Positions 1 through 38,066 of a stretch of 64,000 nucleotides of DNA are shown in pieces. Positions within the stretch are counted from its first letter, which is position 1; every line of letters begins with the position of its first letter. Under the pieces are notes generated by a model. That model was not told the DNA's origin. It did no database searches and saw nothing but the letters and a program-made list of their open reading frames with translations. This DNA is from Allodiplogaster sudhausi (taxonomy: Eukaryota; Nematoda; Chromadorea; Rhabditida; Diplogasteridae), in NCBI GenBank assembly GCA_945643635.1, contig CALZFC010000080.1, positions 1,534,001-1,598,000 on the forward strand, read 5' to 3'. The translations under genes and the position numbers were made by a program.

Positions 1-64
1 TCAAAAACTGCTTGCTCAACATTTTATTCATTAGTGAATCTCCCACAATGAGGCCTGTTTTTAG

Positions 65-1043
<979 letters not shown>

Positions 1044-1100
1044 ACAAGCTTATTTTGTTCGTCGTCATGTAAAACTAGCTTTTCATGTTGTCTTATCAAT

Positions 1101-1106
1101 AATAAA
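1101..1106 (+). terminator. Poly(A) signal of thymidylate synthase
   Basis: An AATAAA hexamer lies about 60 bases after the TAG stop of thymidylate synthase, in the position expected for its polyadenylation signal. Confidence 0.6.
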
Positions 1107-1329
1107 GCGCAGCTTCTGATCATGTATTGTGTTCCTCAAGATATGCAATGTAGAGTTCACGATCTCTATGAAGCCATCTATCGGTCGAGGAAAAGTATAA
1201 TACGACTGGGTGATAAAAAGAACAGGAGTTGAACTGGCCAGACCAGGCGTTGAACAAATCCGGGCCGTGGTCTAGACTATTTGAAAATCATTTTGTTGGC
1301 AAGAGCGCTTTGTTGGCGCTGAAGTGGAT

Positions 1330-1541
1330 TAGTTTGCGCAGAGTTGGTCTAATGATTATTTTACTTATTTGTCGTGAAGCTTGCTTTGATTTTAACTACT
1401 TGGTTATTACTTCTCTGCTTTCGAAGATTATTTGTAGTTTGCGCAGAGTTGGTCTAATGATTATTTTACTTATTTGTCGTGAAGCTTGCTTTGATTTTAA
1501 CTACTTGGTTATTACTTCTCTGCTTTCGAAGATTATTTGTA
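1330..1541. repeat. 106-base tandem duplication in intergenic DNA
   Basis: A unit of about 106 bases, starting AGTTTGCGCAGAGTTGGTC, is present twice in a row with no visible mismatch. The first copy starts near 1330 and the second near 1436; the first bases of a third copy follow. It lies between thymidylate synthase and ARS2, about 140 bases before the ARS2 start. The duplication is open in one frame but shows no protein-like content beyond that. Confidence 0.9.
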
Positions 1542-1678
1542 GTTTGTGTTTCTATATAATATGGCTTTCGTTGCCGCCATTCGGCGTGTTGTCTGCAAAG
1601 ACTTTCCATCGTTTTATGATTATACGAATTGCCAAGAAAGGGATTTGAACGTATTTATTTAACATCATCTTTAGATTG

Positions 1679-4600
1679 ATGTACGAATCGGATGAAGATG
1701 GGGCCGACCGGCGAGGCCGAGGAGACAAGTTTGCACGAGAACGCGAGTACGGCGGAGACCGACGAAGGGAGGATGATCGGAGGGGAGGCGGAGGGGGAGG
1801 ATATCGGGGAGGAGGGGCAGATTATACCAACGGAAACAAGAGATACTCTTCTGGAAGAAGGGATGATCATTCGGCGAAAAGGAGTCGATTAGAGTTAGTG
1901 CTTTTCCGTTTTTAATTTTTATCTTCCGATATACGGAAGCTTGAATAGCTGTTTTCTAAATTGCGTGTATTTTGAACCTTTATTTTGATAGGGAGTTCTA
2001 CTCCATGAACGGGTCCCAGAAAAAAAAATAGTGCTGTTTTCATTTCTTTTTTATAAGTGGTTTCAGTCGTGAAAAAATGTGTGTTTCAGCAGCAACGACG
2101 GCTATGAGCCGACTCTGAAGGCGGAAGATCCTGCGAACACCTCTTCGCCAGTGATGTTGACCTTCAAGAAGTTCCTGGCAACCCAGGACGACTCGATCAC
2201 GGATGAGGAGGCGATCGCCAAGTACAACGAGTACAAACTCTCCTTCAAACAGCAGCTGCTGCAGAAGTTTTTCGACGCCCATAAAGAAGAGGAATGGTGA
2301 GGGAGTCGAGAGATGAGATCTCTCGCATCCGGGCACACCACCCACTCCATCCTTCTTTCTCCAGCCAACCAGAGGCGCATTATGCCGCGGTTGTTGGGAA
2401 CACAGCCGACGCAGCCAAGAGACAGAAACATTATCTATTTCCGCTTCCGTAGATTGCTCATTACACGCAGTGGTTAAACTGCTACTACTTTCATCGTAAC
2501 AAGATTTCGGCGCTGATTTGTTTTAAATATATCACTGGATATCTTCTCGTAAAGGAAACATTTTAACCACTGCAGATATTTAATTGTTATGTCAAATATT
2601 CTGCTGCCTTCTTCCCGTTGTGCAATTCTTTGTGTAGAATGTCCGCGCGTCGACTGAGAAATGGCTGGAGCTGAGCAGACAGCCCCTTTCGTTTGCAGGT
2701 TCCGGCTGAAATATCACCCGGAAGAGAGCGGCAAACGCAAGGAGGAGCAGGCGGCCAACATCAAAAGGCGTTTCGAGGTGTTCAATGACCTCCGTGACAA
2801 GCACTTCTTCAAGGATGTTTCGCTCGATCTGGCCGAGGCCAAGAAGATCATCTTCATCCTCGATGCTGGTCAGAAAGTCTATAGAAAGTGTATCTAAAAC
2901 TATATTGAAACAACAAAGGAGTCTAATAGCGTTTCCAACAACTAGAATTTGATTATGTCTATTGATCCGAATAATTGCATTTGCAGTTGCCGTGAAGCTC
3001 GAAGGAGGAACAGACGAGGATATCGAAGTGCTTAGGAAACAGAAAGTAGAAGATGATTCTCTGAAGGAGATCGAGAAGGGAGTCAAGGATGACAAGGAAG
3101 AAGAGAAGGAGGACGCAGCCAATGGAGGAGAAGTCAAAGAGGAGGGAGCGGATGAAGCTAATGGTGTCTATTTATTCTTGCTTGGGCCTTTTATGTTAAA
3201 AAAAGGAGTGGAATGGATAATGAATCTAATAACTTATAAGTAATAAAGGTTTAGGATTGATAAAAGTGTTTTCACTTGAGGTGAAGTAACGAAGAAGAAG
3301 AAGATGCTTCTGCACAAAACGTGTTCGGTGTTTCTCCGAAACGTCGAGCCAACCATCAGCGTTTCCGAAGTCGAAGCGGTTCGTTTTTGTGTAGCAATGA
3401 GTGGTGAAGAAGAAGAGAGGAGAATGAATGGGATGTTCTCAGGTGTGCATGCGCTCGCCTGGCTTCCTCCGTGTCTGCCTCTCCGAGGCCGTGCCCGAGA
3501 GGAAGTGGGCGAGGAGAGGATGGGCCACTTACAAGAGAGACGTCAACATCAAGGAGATCACTTGGAACATCAACAGCGTTCGAGTAAGCTCGTTCCTCTC
3601 ATTAGCAATTCCAGATGGAGTTCTTTCTCTTTAGATTCGTGACACAGACCTACACGCGATTATCAACAAGGATCTGACTCGCAAGATCCGCACTGTGAAT
3701 GGAGTGACTGGCCATGTCAGCGTGGCTCAAAGTGATCTCCGTCTGGCTGTCAAGGTGGGGAGGAAGAGTGGCCATGGAAACAGATGATAGTCATGACAAG
3801 TTATATTTGTAGTGCATTTGGGATTGGTAATGTCCTTTCTTTTAAATGCTTTCTTTTATGGTCATTGGTCTAATTGTTCGAAAATAATAACAAGTTGTTG
3901 TGGGTAAAGATGATTCTAATAAAATTTTAGCTGGCCGCCCTCTGCGACCTGCGAGCGGGTCTCTTCAACGATGCACCGGAAGAAGAGCGAGAGAGGGATG
4001 TCCAGCTCGGAGTGGATCTCGTCGACTCCTCCACCAACCCAATCATCACTGAAGCTTCTCAACTCATCGGGCAGGACATTAGTCCGGAGGAGGAGGAACT
4101 GCTTAGTCAGTACAAGGGATTTCGCTGATCTAGAAATAAATTTCATTGACATCTCTCCACTTTATAAATTCTGATATGTTTTCCGATGATTTGATATTAT
4201 AGAGACCGGTAGTAAAGTTGAGTAAGGTAGCTGTTGCTAGGAATGGCTGGCGGAGATGCTGCGGCGCGTCCGAGTGGAGAGATGGCAGACAACGAGAAGG
4301 CGGCCTTCGAGAAGAACGAAGAACTGCTCAAGGCACTCGACTTGGTGGTCTTTTATCTCCGCATCGTCCACTCTGTTGACTTCTACACTCATGGAGAGTA
4401 CCTCAACGAAGACCACATGCCAAATCGGTTGGTTGTCATTTAATAAAGGATAATAGTAGGTTCAAAATTGCGGTTTCAGCGAGAAATGAATTCAAATAGT
4501 ATGGGAATTTTTTGGCTTAATGAGATTGGAATTTGTAAAGGTTTTCCTTGTGAACAGTTTGTGGATGTTCTTGCTCTTTGTTTCTATGATTTGCAATAAC

Positions 4601-6110
4601 ATTTCAGATGGGCATTTTGAATTCAATAACTTGTTTTGAGCTGTGGCATCATGCACGTCCGCGCCACTCCGCCCCCGCCTTCCCAGTTCGAGACTGACGA
4701 CCAGGGAAGGACGGTCTTGACCGGAAAGTTTGTCAACGACTTCATCAAGACATTCAAGACTGCCATTCAGGTTTGGGTTTTTTTTATATAAACATATAAA
4801 CACATTCATTGTTCTTATAAAACCTATTAAGTATTACGCTATGATATATATATTTTGTACTGCAGAAGCTCACTCATCGTGACTATCTTTCTGAAGACGA
4901 TCTCAAGAAGCTTGGCAAGAAGGATCCTGAGGAGTAAGTCGTTCTGTAGCGACTAATGAATACTTGTAAAACAGATGTTACTGTTTAATGGATGTAGTAA
5001 ATAAGGGATAGAAAGTGTGAGCATTCAAACTTTTGATGATTCAGAGAAATGGAGGCGTTCATCTTGGCGAATACGGTAGAGCTGAGCAAGGAGAAGTGGC
5101 TGTGTCCGCTGTCCGGGAAGAAGTTCAAGGGTCCCGAGTTCATTCGGAAGCATCTCTTGTCCAAGCACATGGAGAGACTGGAGCAGGCCAAGCAGGAGGC
5201 CCACTTCTACAACAACTTCCTCGCAGACCCTTCCAGGCCGGCCGATCCAGAGGAAAAGGTGGGAATACAGATAAAATGCGTTCTTTTGCGGCAAACAGAG
5301 CTACCAATCGTCACAAATTGTGAAATCAGCCTTCTTTTTCTGATGTCGTTTTCGGGGACCATGGAAACTACCTGATCAAACAAGGGAGTGGTGGTTCTCT
5401 TCTGAAAGAAGTGGTGGTTTTAAAATACATTAGCTGCCATTGTGAACCTACCTTTCCTTGGTGTTGCATTGAATGACAGGCTAACAGTATTTTCGCGAGA
5501 AAGGTGTTGTATCTTAGTTAGTAGACTGATCTTTCTGTATTCAGGCACCTCCAGCTACTTCGCATGATGATCGCGAGCGGAACACCTCTTCCAACTACAG
5601 TAAGGAAGTTGATTTCAATTATTATTTTCACTAATAAATATCATCTTTGAACCCGCAATATTGGCTGTCTTGTTTGGAAGTTTGGTGCCTCAGAAAAGAA
5701 GAGTCCTAGATCGCGGCAATGACCGCCCGCGATACAGCGGAGGCGGTGGAGGAGGAGGGGGCGGACCGCGAGGATACGGTGGAGGGGGCTACGGTGGACC
5801 CCGCGATGAACTCCCACGGAACAGACCCATGCCTCCGAGGTTCGTAACAGGACCAAAGAGGTGACAACACTACCACAACTATGTTGAATGTTGCTTGCAA
5901 ATGTGGTGTAGTCGTTGCATGCCTCGTTATTGTGGGTCTTTACTTTCCACTTTAGCAGGGAGAGTAAAAGTGTTTTCCTTTCGGGTTATATAAATGGTCT
6001 TCCTGCTCAGGTATTACGACGCCCCGCCACCAGCAGATGGGGGAGGGAGACGTGACCCGAGACAGCCAATGTCCTACCGGGACTTGGATGCACCCGAGGA
6101 AATCTTCTAG
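1679..6110 (+). CDS. SRRT: ARS2/Serrate RNA effector protein
   Basis: ARS2 bridges the nuclear cap-binding complex to RNA processing and decay machinery and supports small-RNA and snRNA maturation in the nucleus. The family order is intact over about ten exons. It starts with an Arg/Asp/Gly-rich N-terminus beginning [18 protein letters not shown]. The conserved block with [12 protein letters not shown] and [10 protein letters not shown] follows (2089-2870), then an acidic Lys/Glu linker near 3000-3160. An RRM-like part has [30 protein letters not shown] and [10 protein letters not shown]. The helical region holds [11 protein letters not shown] (about 4340). The zinc-finger block is [20 protein letters not shown] (about 5095). 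The C-terminus is Gly-rich and ends [11 protein letters not shown], matching the family tail. The ATG at 1679 was chosen because it opens the RS/RD-rich N-terminus directly. Internal exon limits are approximate. Confidence 0.93.
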
Positions 6111-6691
6111 ATTCTCTCTCCTTCCTTCTTTCTCCTTCTGCATCTCAATTTGCTTGATCATCCGCATGAAAATATGCAGTACTATCCACTCGTTTCAGCA
6201 AAATATATATGGATTGTACATCTTTCTATTTCTTCTCGCGTTCTAATTCCTTCATTTCATCTCACTAAGGTATTGATTTTAATTACTATGTGATGGAGCA
6301 GTTCTGTTATTTATGTTTCTACTCACGGCTCTAGGGAGAGCTATAAATTGTGTGTTTAAAATAGTTCTTACAAGAATGGTTAGACCGAATTGTTTAATGC
6401 CAGAAACTTCATTTTATTGACCTGTCTAATAACTTGTCAAACATGTAACAATGTTCTTACTATAACGGCTATTCATTGATAAATTGGTGTCAATGGGCCT
6501 CTTTGTTCCGAGACTGCATTTGGAATTTGAGATTCTGTAGTAGTTGTAGATAGAAAGGATTGATGTAAGGAGTACGCGGTTGTGGATTAGACGGTGGGGT
6601 GACTCTATTTCTTACTCCTTTGGAGTCTTGCCTGCTCTCTTTCCATCACAAATATATAAGGAGTCCCTTCTGCCAGCGAAGGTCCAGAAGA

Positions 6692-6984
6692 ATGCCAAAC
6701 AACGGTCTCGTTCTTCTGCTTTCGTTGATATTGCTATCAGCAGGTGAGAGGTGTTTTCCGATTGCATGTCATGATCATCCAGTGCTTGTGATTTGGAAAG
6801 AACGGATCAAATTGGTATAATTCTACTCAAATATCGGATATTGACTAAATAGATCCCTACCATTTGATGGATATATTCATAGTTTAGTGGTGAGCTTATA
6901 GGTTATTCTTTGGCGCATTCATGCGATGAGAACTCCGCCTTGAAAGTGGCGGAAAGAGACAAGGCATCTCCAGCCACCCACTAA
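6692..6984 (+). CDS. Possible small secreted peptide or leader uORF before LYST
   Basis: Two exons (6692-6743 and 6902-6984) join in phase through a GT-AG intron and would encode about 45 residues. The product starts MPNNGLVLLLSLILLSAG, a good signal-peptide-like sequence, and ends with TAA only five bases before the ATG used for the LYST gene. It may be a short secreted peptide, an upstream ORF in the LYST leader, or chance. I see no family match. The tight spacing to the next ATG is the main reason to list it. Confidence 0.3.
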
Positions 6985-6989
6985 TCAAG

Positions 6990-32175
<25,186 letters not shown>

Positions 32176-33199
32176 TCCTCCCCCCAGTCCATTTTATATT
32201 TTATATTATTTGTTAATTGGGAAGAGTTGATGCTCTCTATACAGGTAAAGCAACATACCATATATTTCTTATTTTGAGTAGAATCAAAATGAAGCTTAGA
32301 AGTTTGGAATTGATAGAACTTTTAGTAGAACTTGCTATAATAGCGCTTTGACAGCTTGAACACTTACTCCTAACTAGTTGACTACTTACATATCGGCCAC
32401 ACAGTTGCATCTAGTCCCTGTTTTCCGTTTCCTCTGGTTACGTTTCTTGCGGGCCAACTGTCTGTACCTAGAGAGTTGTTATTTGTTGTATCACTAATCA
32501 TCCATAACATTGAAGTAGTATTGCCAGCTGCATAGGCTATGGAAGACTGGATGCGAATAGAAGCGGGAAGAAGAGTTTGCCAATCGGGAGGATAGGCACT
32601 GCGTATTGCTTGCTTTCACTATATCAAACCATGTCATTCAGTTCACTCACACTTCTTCAAATACATTCTCTGTTATCCTCATTCTTTTCCTTGAAATTGT
32701 TGATAAATTCTGAACGTGGAGGCTGTACGCGGAGATATCGTCGTTGAATCTATTGCACACAAAAAAAGAATCCAAACCGTTTGGAGCAGGAGGAGGACTA
32801 AGCTTCAGGCGAACAAAAAAAAGGAGAAAAAGCTTATGTTTAGCACCCTTCATAATGGTAACAACAAGATGAACTGACATGCCGGCATGCTTGGTGAATT
32901 GTTAGCGCCATCATCATTAAATTGCGAATTGTGATGTTTAACATCGACATTTTTGATTCTTCTTAAAAGATATTCAAGATGTCACTAAAATTCTTCGGCT
33001 TGAACTTCACCTTGTCAAGTTTATAATGTTGTGGAATTGTTAATTTTACTCTTGTAGAAGCCATGAAGTCATGTCAGATGTTCGCGGTTTCACCTCGGAC
33101 TGTTTTGCGAGGTCTGTTTATCTTCAGAACTGAAGCTTGCTTAAGATATCCTTATACTCGTTGCAAATATCCAATACATTGAAAAATCGCAGATAATGA
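32176..33199. other. Intergenic stretch without a recognised gene
   Basis: About 1 kb between the LYST stop and the first DUF2358-like gene. No ORF here has protein-like content on either strand. A 12-base perfect palindrome CATGCCGGCATG lies at about 32878-32889. The promoter of the downstream pair should lie here, but no motif is clear. Confidence 0.6.
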
Positions 33200-34478
33200 A
33201 TGGCGACAATATCATTCAGCCTTTCGGCATCAAAGACTGGTAGCTGCTCCGCGTGTACCAGCTTTGTACAACTCACGATGTCCTTCTTCGACTGCCGCCC
33301 CCTCACAGACCATTCCGGCTCCCCCATCAAATGGCCGGATCGACAATCCGAGTTTACCGACAAAAGAAACGCTTCTTCGGGTTGACTGGATGCTCGAACA
33401 CATTGTTAGTCCTGTCTACACTCCTGAATACTGCATAGATTGCTAACAAACAATGAGGAGAATGTCTTGACAAGCGCTGAGAACCATTTCTTCTTTTTAT
33501 TTGTGTGGTACAGCTGAAAAAAGTGGAAAGGAAAGCCGCTATCTTCACAGGGCTGTCAGCACTGTCCATAATTTTTTAAACTATTATCCTTTATCTTTCC
33601 TTCAAAGTCTTATGCTTTCAGTTACCTGGATTTATGAAGTCCCTGATGACGCCTTTCCTCGATATGGCGCTAGACGATCTACAGTTCGAGGATAAACTCT
33701 TCAACTACCGCCTCAGGCAGTCTCTATTTTCGTGTTGTCTGATGAAGTATGTTAATGGAGAACATTGTAATTTTCGTGACGTGGAAGAGAAGAGTGACTT
33801 TGGTTGTTTAGCACGAAGGAGCAACTGCATCGCCACATTGCCAAGATCCGCTTGTACTATCGGTACATGTCACCACACAACAAAGTCGAAGTCAGAACAT
33901 TCTTTCCGTTCAACTTCAAGCGATTTCCATTTATTAACGGCTATTGCTTGGCTTCCAATGAATTGTAACTCGCTTGTTTTAGAATGTTGGCTCTTGCGTC
34001 TACGAAGGGGAAGACGTCGTTGTTCTTCTCTGGAGGCTAAGTTCTCTCGAGTCCACCATCTGGAGCTACTTGCCTACTTTCATTACGCGGAAGGAGGTTT
34101 GACATTTCTAATCACAAGCTTTTCCCATTCTTGCAAATTGCTTTATCTTGCACCCCACAATACAGTTCCATATTTTCAGCAAAAGATTAAAGTTATCGAA
34201 GGCGCACTAGACGTGCACGTAACGAAGGATGGGTATATCTACAAAATGCAGAATAGAAAGGTCTTTTTTCTCGTCATCGTTTATCTCGGTTTCTTGTTGA
34301 CACTCGTTTTCTTTACTCAATCGAACAACCTCTTCAGGTCACCGCATCCGATATCGAAGGAGCCAAAGTAATGTCCGAGTTGAAGAGAACGCAGGGCGAA
34401 CAGTTGTTGAAAGAGGAGGAAAGGGCATGGAGGAAACAGATGCGAGAGCAGTTCGATCGAGAACAATTTAGAATTTAA
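33200..34478 (+). CDS. DUF2358-like (C6orf136-type) protein, paralogue A
   Basis: Seven exons join in phase: 33200-33380, 33514-33563, 33622-33746, 33812-33890, 33983-34096, 34180-34260 and 34338-34478, giving 256 residues. The core reads LPGFMKSLMTPFLDMAL, then DDLQFEDKLFNYRLR, LHRHIAKIRLYYRYMSPHNK and YEGEDVVVLLWRLSSLES. After that come EGALDVHVTKDGYIYKMQNR and a charged helical tail ending DREQFRI. Each core block lines up with the next gene, which resembles the DUF2358 family; that family has no well-established biochemical role. The N-terminal 60 residues are Ser/Thr-rich and could be a mitochondrial targeting sequence. Start chosen at the first ATG of the open phase-consistent exon. Family placement rests mainly on the paralogue and is inference. 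Confidence 0.7.
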
Positions 34479-34600
34479 AGTTGTTGGCATCTTGTTGTGC
34501 AAGATAGTCAGTCATAGTCTTTGGTGTAGAATTCGTTTGTTAATTGCTTGTTATAGCTGTATGCTCTGATATTTATATATAATAGTGCGGATGTACAGTC

Positions 34601-34606
34601 AATAAA
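34601..34606 (+). terminator. Poly(A) signal of DUF2358-like gene A
   Basis: AATAAA about 125 bases after the stop of paralogue A and about 105 bases before the start of paralogue B. Confidence 0.55.
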
Positions 34607-34712
34607 GAAAGAATTTATGGCAAATATTTTTTCCCAATATTCGGCTTGTATCCCGACTGGAAATGCCTTTTCGACTGTTGTTTCCTGCCATTTGAGGTTG
34701 CTTTTCTGTAGA

Positions 34713-36709
34713 ATGTTGCTAGTTGGCCGGCGACTTCCCACTGCCGCACGATGGCTGCTCCCTTCTACTTCTACTTTGAGTGGAAACAGGTCTTTCACTT
34801 ATTCTAGATTAGTTTTGGTTTCGTATTGTAAGCTGATATTTCGTGGGGGTGTTCTTTATTAAGTTCTCATGCATGTTTTTCTCTCTATTACTTCCTAATC
34901 GGCTTGAACTGCTAGGCGTAATAAAGTGTAATAAAGATGAACTTATTTGAGGTGCGCATCTCTTGATGGAATCGACCGCTCCAGTGAGAAGCCGGAACCG
35001 TTCCATTTGGAGCATGTCAAGCAGAGACTCGCTTTCACTGTTTGTGTTTTCCTTTATCTTGGCGGTACTATTGTACTATTTTCACCCCAGAGGTTGAATT
35101 TTTTTTTCCAAAAAAATTTTTCCCACAAATTCATCCCAAGGGGGTTTTCGATACGGGGAATACGAATATCATATCTCTTTATTATCATTATGTCATTTTC
35201 ACGGTAAGTTAGGTAAGTTTAGGGACGTAGAATGCATATTTTGCACCTCACAAAACACTCCCACGTATTTTGCGACGGTGATTAAGTGCAGCCTGAAGAT
35301 GAAATGAATATGATATTCGTATTCCCCGTGCCGAAAACCCCCCTGTGGTGAATTTCAGCGGAAAAAAATTTTTGAAGTTTTTTTTTTCAAGCCTGGGGTG
35401 GGAATAGTACAATAGTTCCATCTTGGCTTCTCTTTACTGGATCTGGTGTTCTTTTTCAGCTTTATTTTGTCCAGAGTAAGTTTTGTTTTCTTTTAGGTAC
35501 CCCAAATGTTTCGCCAGCGAATGGACTACACGTTCTACCGAAGTGATGTCATCTATGACGACCATATCTTCCGACTTAGGAGACAGTTCGTTCTTCATTA
35601 TCTTGTTCTCGCTTGATTTCTTCCTATTAATACCTCTGTTTATCGTCCTTTTGCTTCCAATAACACAAATTTCCGCCATTCCTAACGAATGTGGATACTT
35701 GCGGATACTCTGTAACGATTTTAAGAAGATTATACCGTTGTCAGAGCTCCATTAACTTCGGAAGTGGCTTTTTAAACATTTTTTTTTAATTGAATACTTT
35801 TTAGAGGACTTCACAACTTAATGCAACACTTCGGGACTATCGCGGTCCTCGGCAATTTCTTCTTTCCTCACGTTGAGATGGAAGTTGGTGACTTTGAAGC
35901 AGTATGATTCCAAAATCCTTGGTCCTACTGCGTAATTGATGAGTTCAAATGCATTGAGTTCAAATTACGTTGAGGCGTTAAGTATCCACCCCGTAATGGA
36001 AGACGGAACGGTTCGTTTGAGATGGCGAGTGAAATACGTCTCATTTCCACGTCTCCTTACCCATCCAAAGCTTTTCCGATTCGACTATCGAATTAAGAAC
36101 GTTCGTTTTTCTTCTTATTTTTTTTTCGTTTGAACGATTCTTCTTTGTGATGGAATTCGAAACACTTGCTACGAATAGTTTGCTGTCCACATGTTATAAT
36201 AGCCTCGCCCAGCAACTACGAATAGTTCTTCTGATCATGGTTTCCTTTCTTTCTGCAGCTGAGCTGGTTCGATGGCTATTCCGTGTTTTCTGTGGATGGC
36301 AACGGCGATGTCTATCTTCTGACCATTCAAAAGGTTCGTTTTGTTTTCTCTTTTGAATGAGAGATGAATGAACTGATGTTTCTGAAAAACATAATTTGAG
36401 TCGCGGAAATCTAATAGTAGTCTTGTGTGTATAAGTGGTTTTTAAGACGAGGATATCGTGATTTACCTCTTTTTCGTACGTTACTTATGATAACATATTG
36501 TGTTTTATGCCATTTATATCATATTCATCCAAAAATATCTTACAATATACTCTAAGTGCTTTAAGCTAAACTTATTTCAGATGCGGCGGGATGAAGGTCT
36601 TCTAACAGCCTCGACAAAGAAGCTTGCGGAAAAGATTGGAGTTCTCCCCGGGACAACAAACTTTGTGAAGACTGAACGGGAAGAGCAAAGCGACAAGAAG
36701 AGCAATTAG
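34713..36709 (+). CDS. DUF2358-like (C6orf136-type) protein, paralogue B
   Basis: Seven exons join in phase: 34713-34789, 34952-35039, 35497-35585, 35805-35883, 35975-36100, 36259-36333 and 36581-36709, giving 220 residues. The start MLLVGRRLPTAARWLLPSTS is Arg-rich without acids, like a mitochondrial presequence. The core reads MDYTFYRSDVIYDDHIFRLR, then LHNLMQHFGTIAVLGNFFFP and VMEDGTVRLRWRVKYVSFPR. It continues SWFDGYSVFSVDGNGDVYLL, the pattern of DUF2358 proteins such as human C6orf136 (SNTF-like fold by repute; function unclear). The tail is Lys-rich. Intron 2 is long because a 356-base inverted-repeat element sits in it. The last four intron phases match paralogue A, and exon 4 is 79 bases in both. 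Confidence 0.75.
35064..35419. mobile_element. MITE-like inverted-repeat element in paralogue B intron 2
   Basis: The element is 356 bases long and begins GGTACTATTGTACTATTTTC. Its right end is the reverse complement with few changes, and similarity between the two arms extends inward for about 100 bases, through runs such as TACGAATATCATAT and its complement. It is flanked by a perfect 8-base direct repeat ATCTTGGC at 35056-35063 and 35420-35427. No ORF. The long arms would fold into a strong hairpin. It differs in sequence from the element at 12208-12524 but has the same target-duplication length. Confidence 0.85.
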
Positions 36710-37142
36710 GCGCGTTGATAGGTTGATCTCTTGTTATGCCAGGAAAGCTACAGCTTTCCGTAGCATAACAGTTACAGTTTGCAAACTTATTTGCTTCCCT
36801 AGGAAACCAGAAGTCGTTAGATTGTTGCGGGTTACGCTTTCCTGTTACAGAGAGTGCTCTTTTGTTATGAAATAATATGTGCTCAACGCTCTTCGTATTG
36901 ATAGAATAGAGACTGGTTTATAAATATGCACGCTAACTTGTTAGAAATATTGAATTATCGCGAATAAATGACGAGAATTAATCGCTTGTTTTTCATATGA
37001 GCTGACGGTTTGCTATCCTTTCTTCATTCTTTGCTTCAATCTTGTGTACATTCCTTACATTTTCGTACATCTTGCTGGCTATTAAGAATGCTATTTATGG
37101 TGAGACACCTTGGGTAAGAGTATTGCTTGCAAGTGGCAGAGT

Positions 37143-38031
37143 ATGCTGTCTCGTCACTCTCTCCGCTGCGCCTCGCACGCTGCCGCGCGTTCTTCCGCGT
37201 CTGCCGCACGTATTCCGGAGCAGCAGACCAAGTTGCCGTCTGGACTCGTGGTGGCCTCCGCAGATAATCATGGTCCCATTGCCCACTTTGTCAGTTGCAG
37301 TTTCGCTCCGCATCAATTTGTATTGATTCTCTTGTTAGGTTTCTTTCTTCTTTCACAGTTTTCCTTTTTTTTCTCTTCTGGCTACGGTGATGAATAGATT
37401 AATCAAGACAGAAATTGATCTTTTTTTGCATAAATTTTGCGCCACAAGAATAGAGAGAAATGGCATATTGTGTATCAAAGGTGCTGGCTTTCCGCGCGGG
37501 AGCCCGCTACGAGGGAGCCAACCAATCCGGCCTTGTCCACCACCTCCGCAATCTCGTCGGCAAGGACAGCAAGCAGTACGGAGGGGTGCAGCTCATCTGG
37601 TCAGCTGCTTCCGCTGGAGCTGAAGTGGTTCGGTCCATGTTTCCGGCTTCTTCGTACATGCAGACGAATTGCACATCAATTACTTCATTGCAGTGAAATG
37701 ATTGCAACTACGGAATGGCATAGATTGAATGATTTTTATATGAAATATCCGGTCATCTTTGAGTTGGGTTGTTCGAATAGATTTGCTTACTCTGGATGCT
37801 TTGATCGTATATTCGATGTTTACAAGTGATATATGAAGCAGTCACTGATTTTGAACTGTTAACTTACTCTCCATCGAATTGTCCTCCTTTCCTCTTGCAG
37901 AGATCCTTCTCCACTGCCGATCTCCTCGGAGTGCAACTCTCTGTTCCCCGTGACTCTTCCGCTCTCGCTCTCTCCATCCTCGGCCATCTGGCTGCTGATC
38001 CTGCTGTCAAGGAGTGGGAACTCGAGGATGT

Positions 38032-38066
<35 letters not shown>

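Noticed and set aside
33384..33446. Frame reading TLLRVDWMLEHI after the first exon of paralogue A
   Set aside because: It looked coding, but its phase does not join the next exons, whereas ending exon 1 at 33380 joins every later exon in phase.
35040..35496. ORF-like stretch in the long intron of paralogue B
   Set aside because: It lies within the inverted-repeat element and has no protein-like content in any frame.
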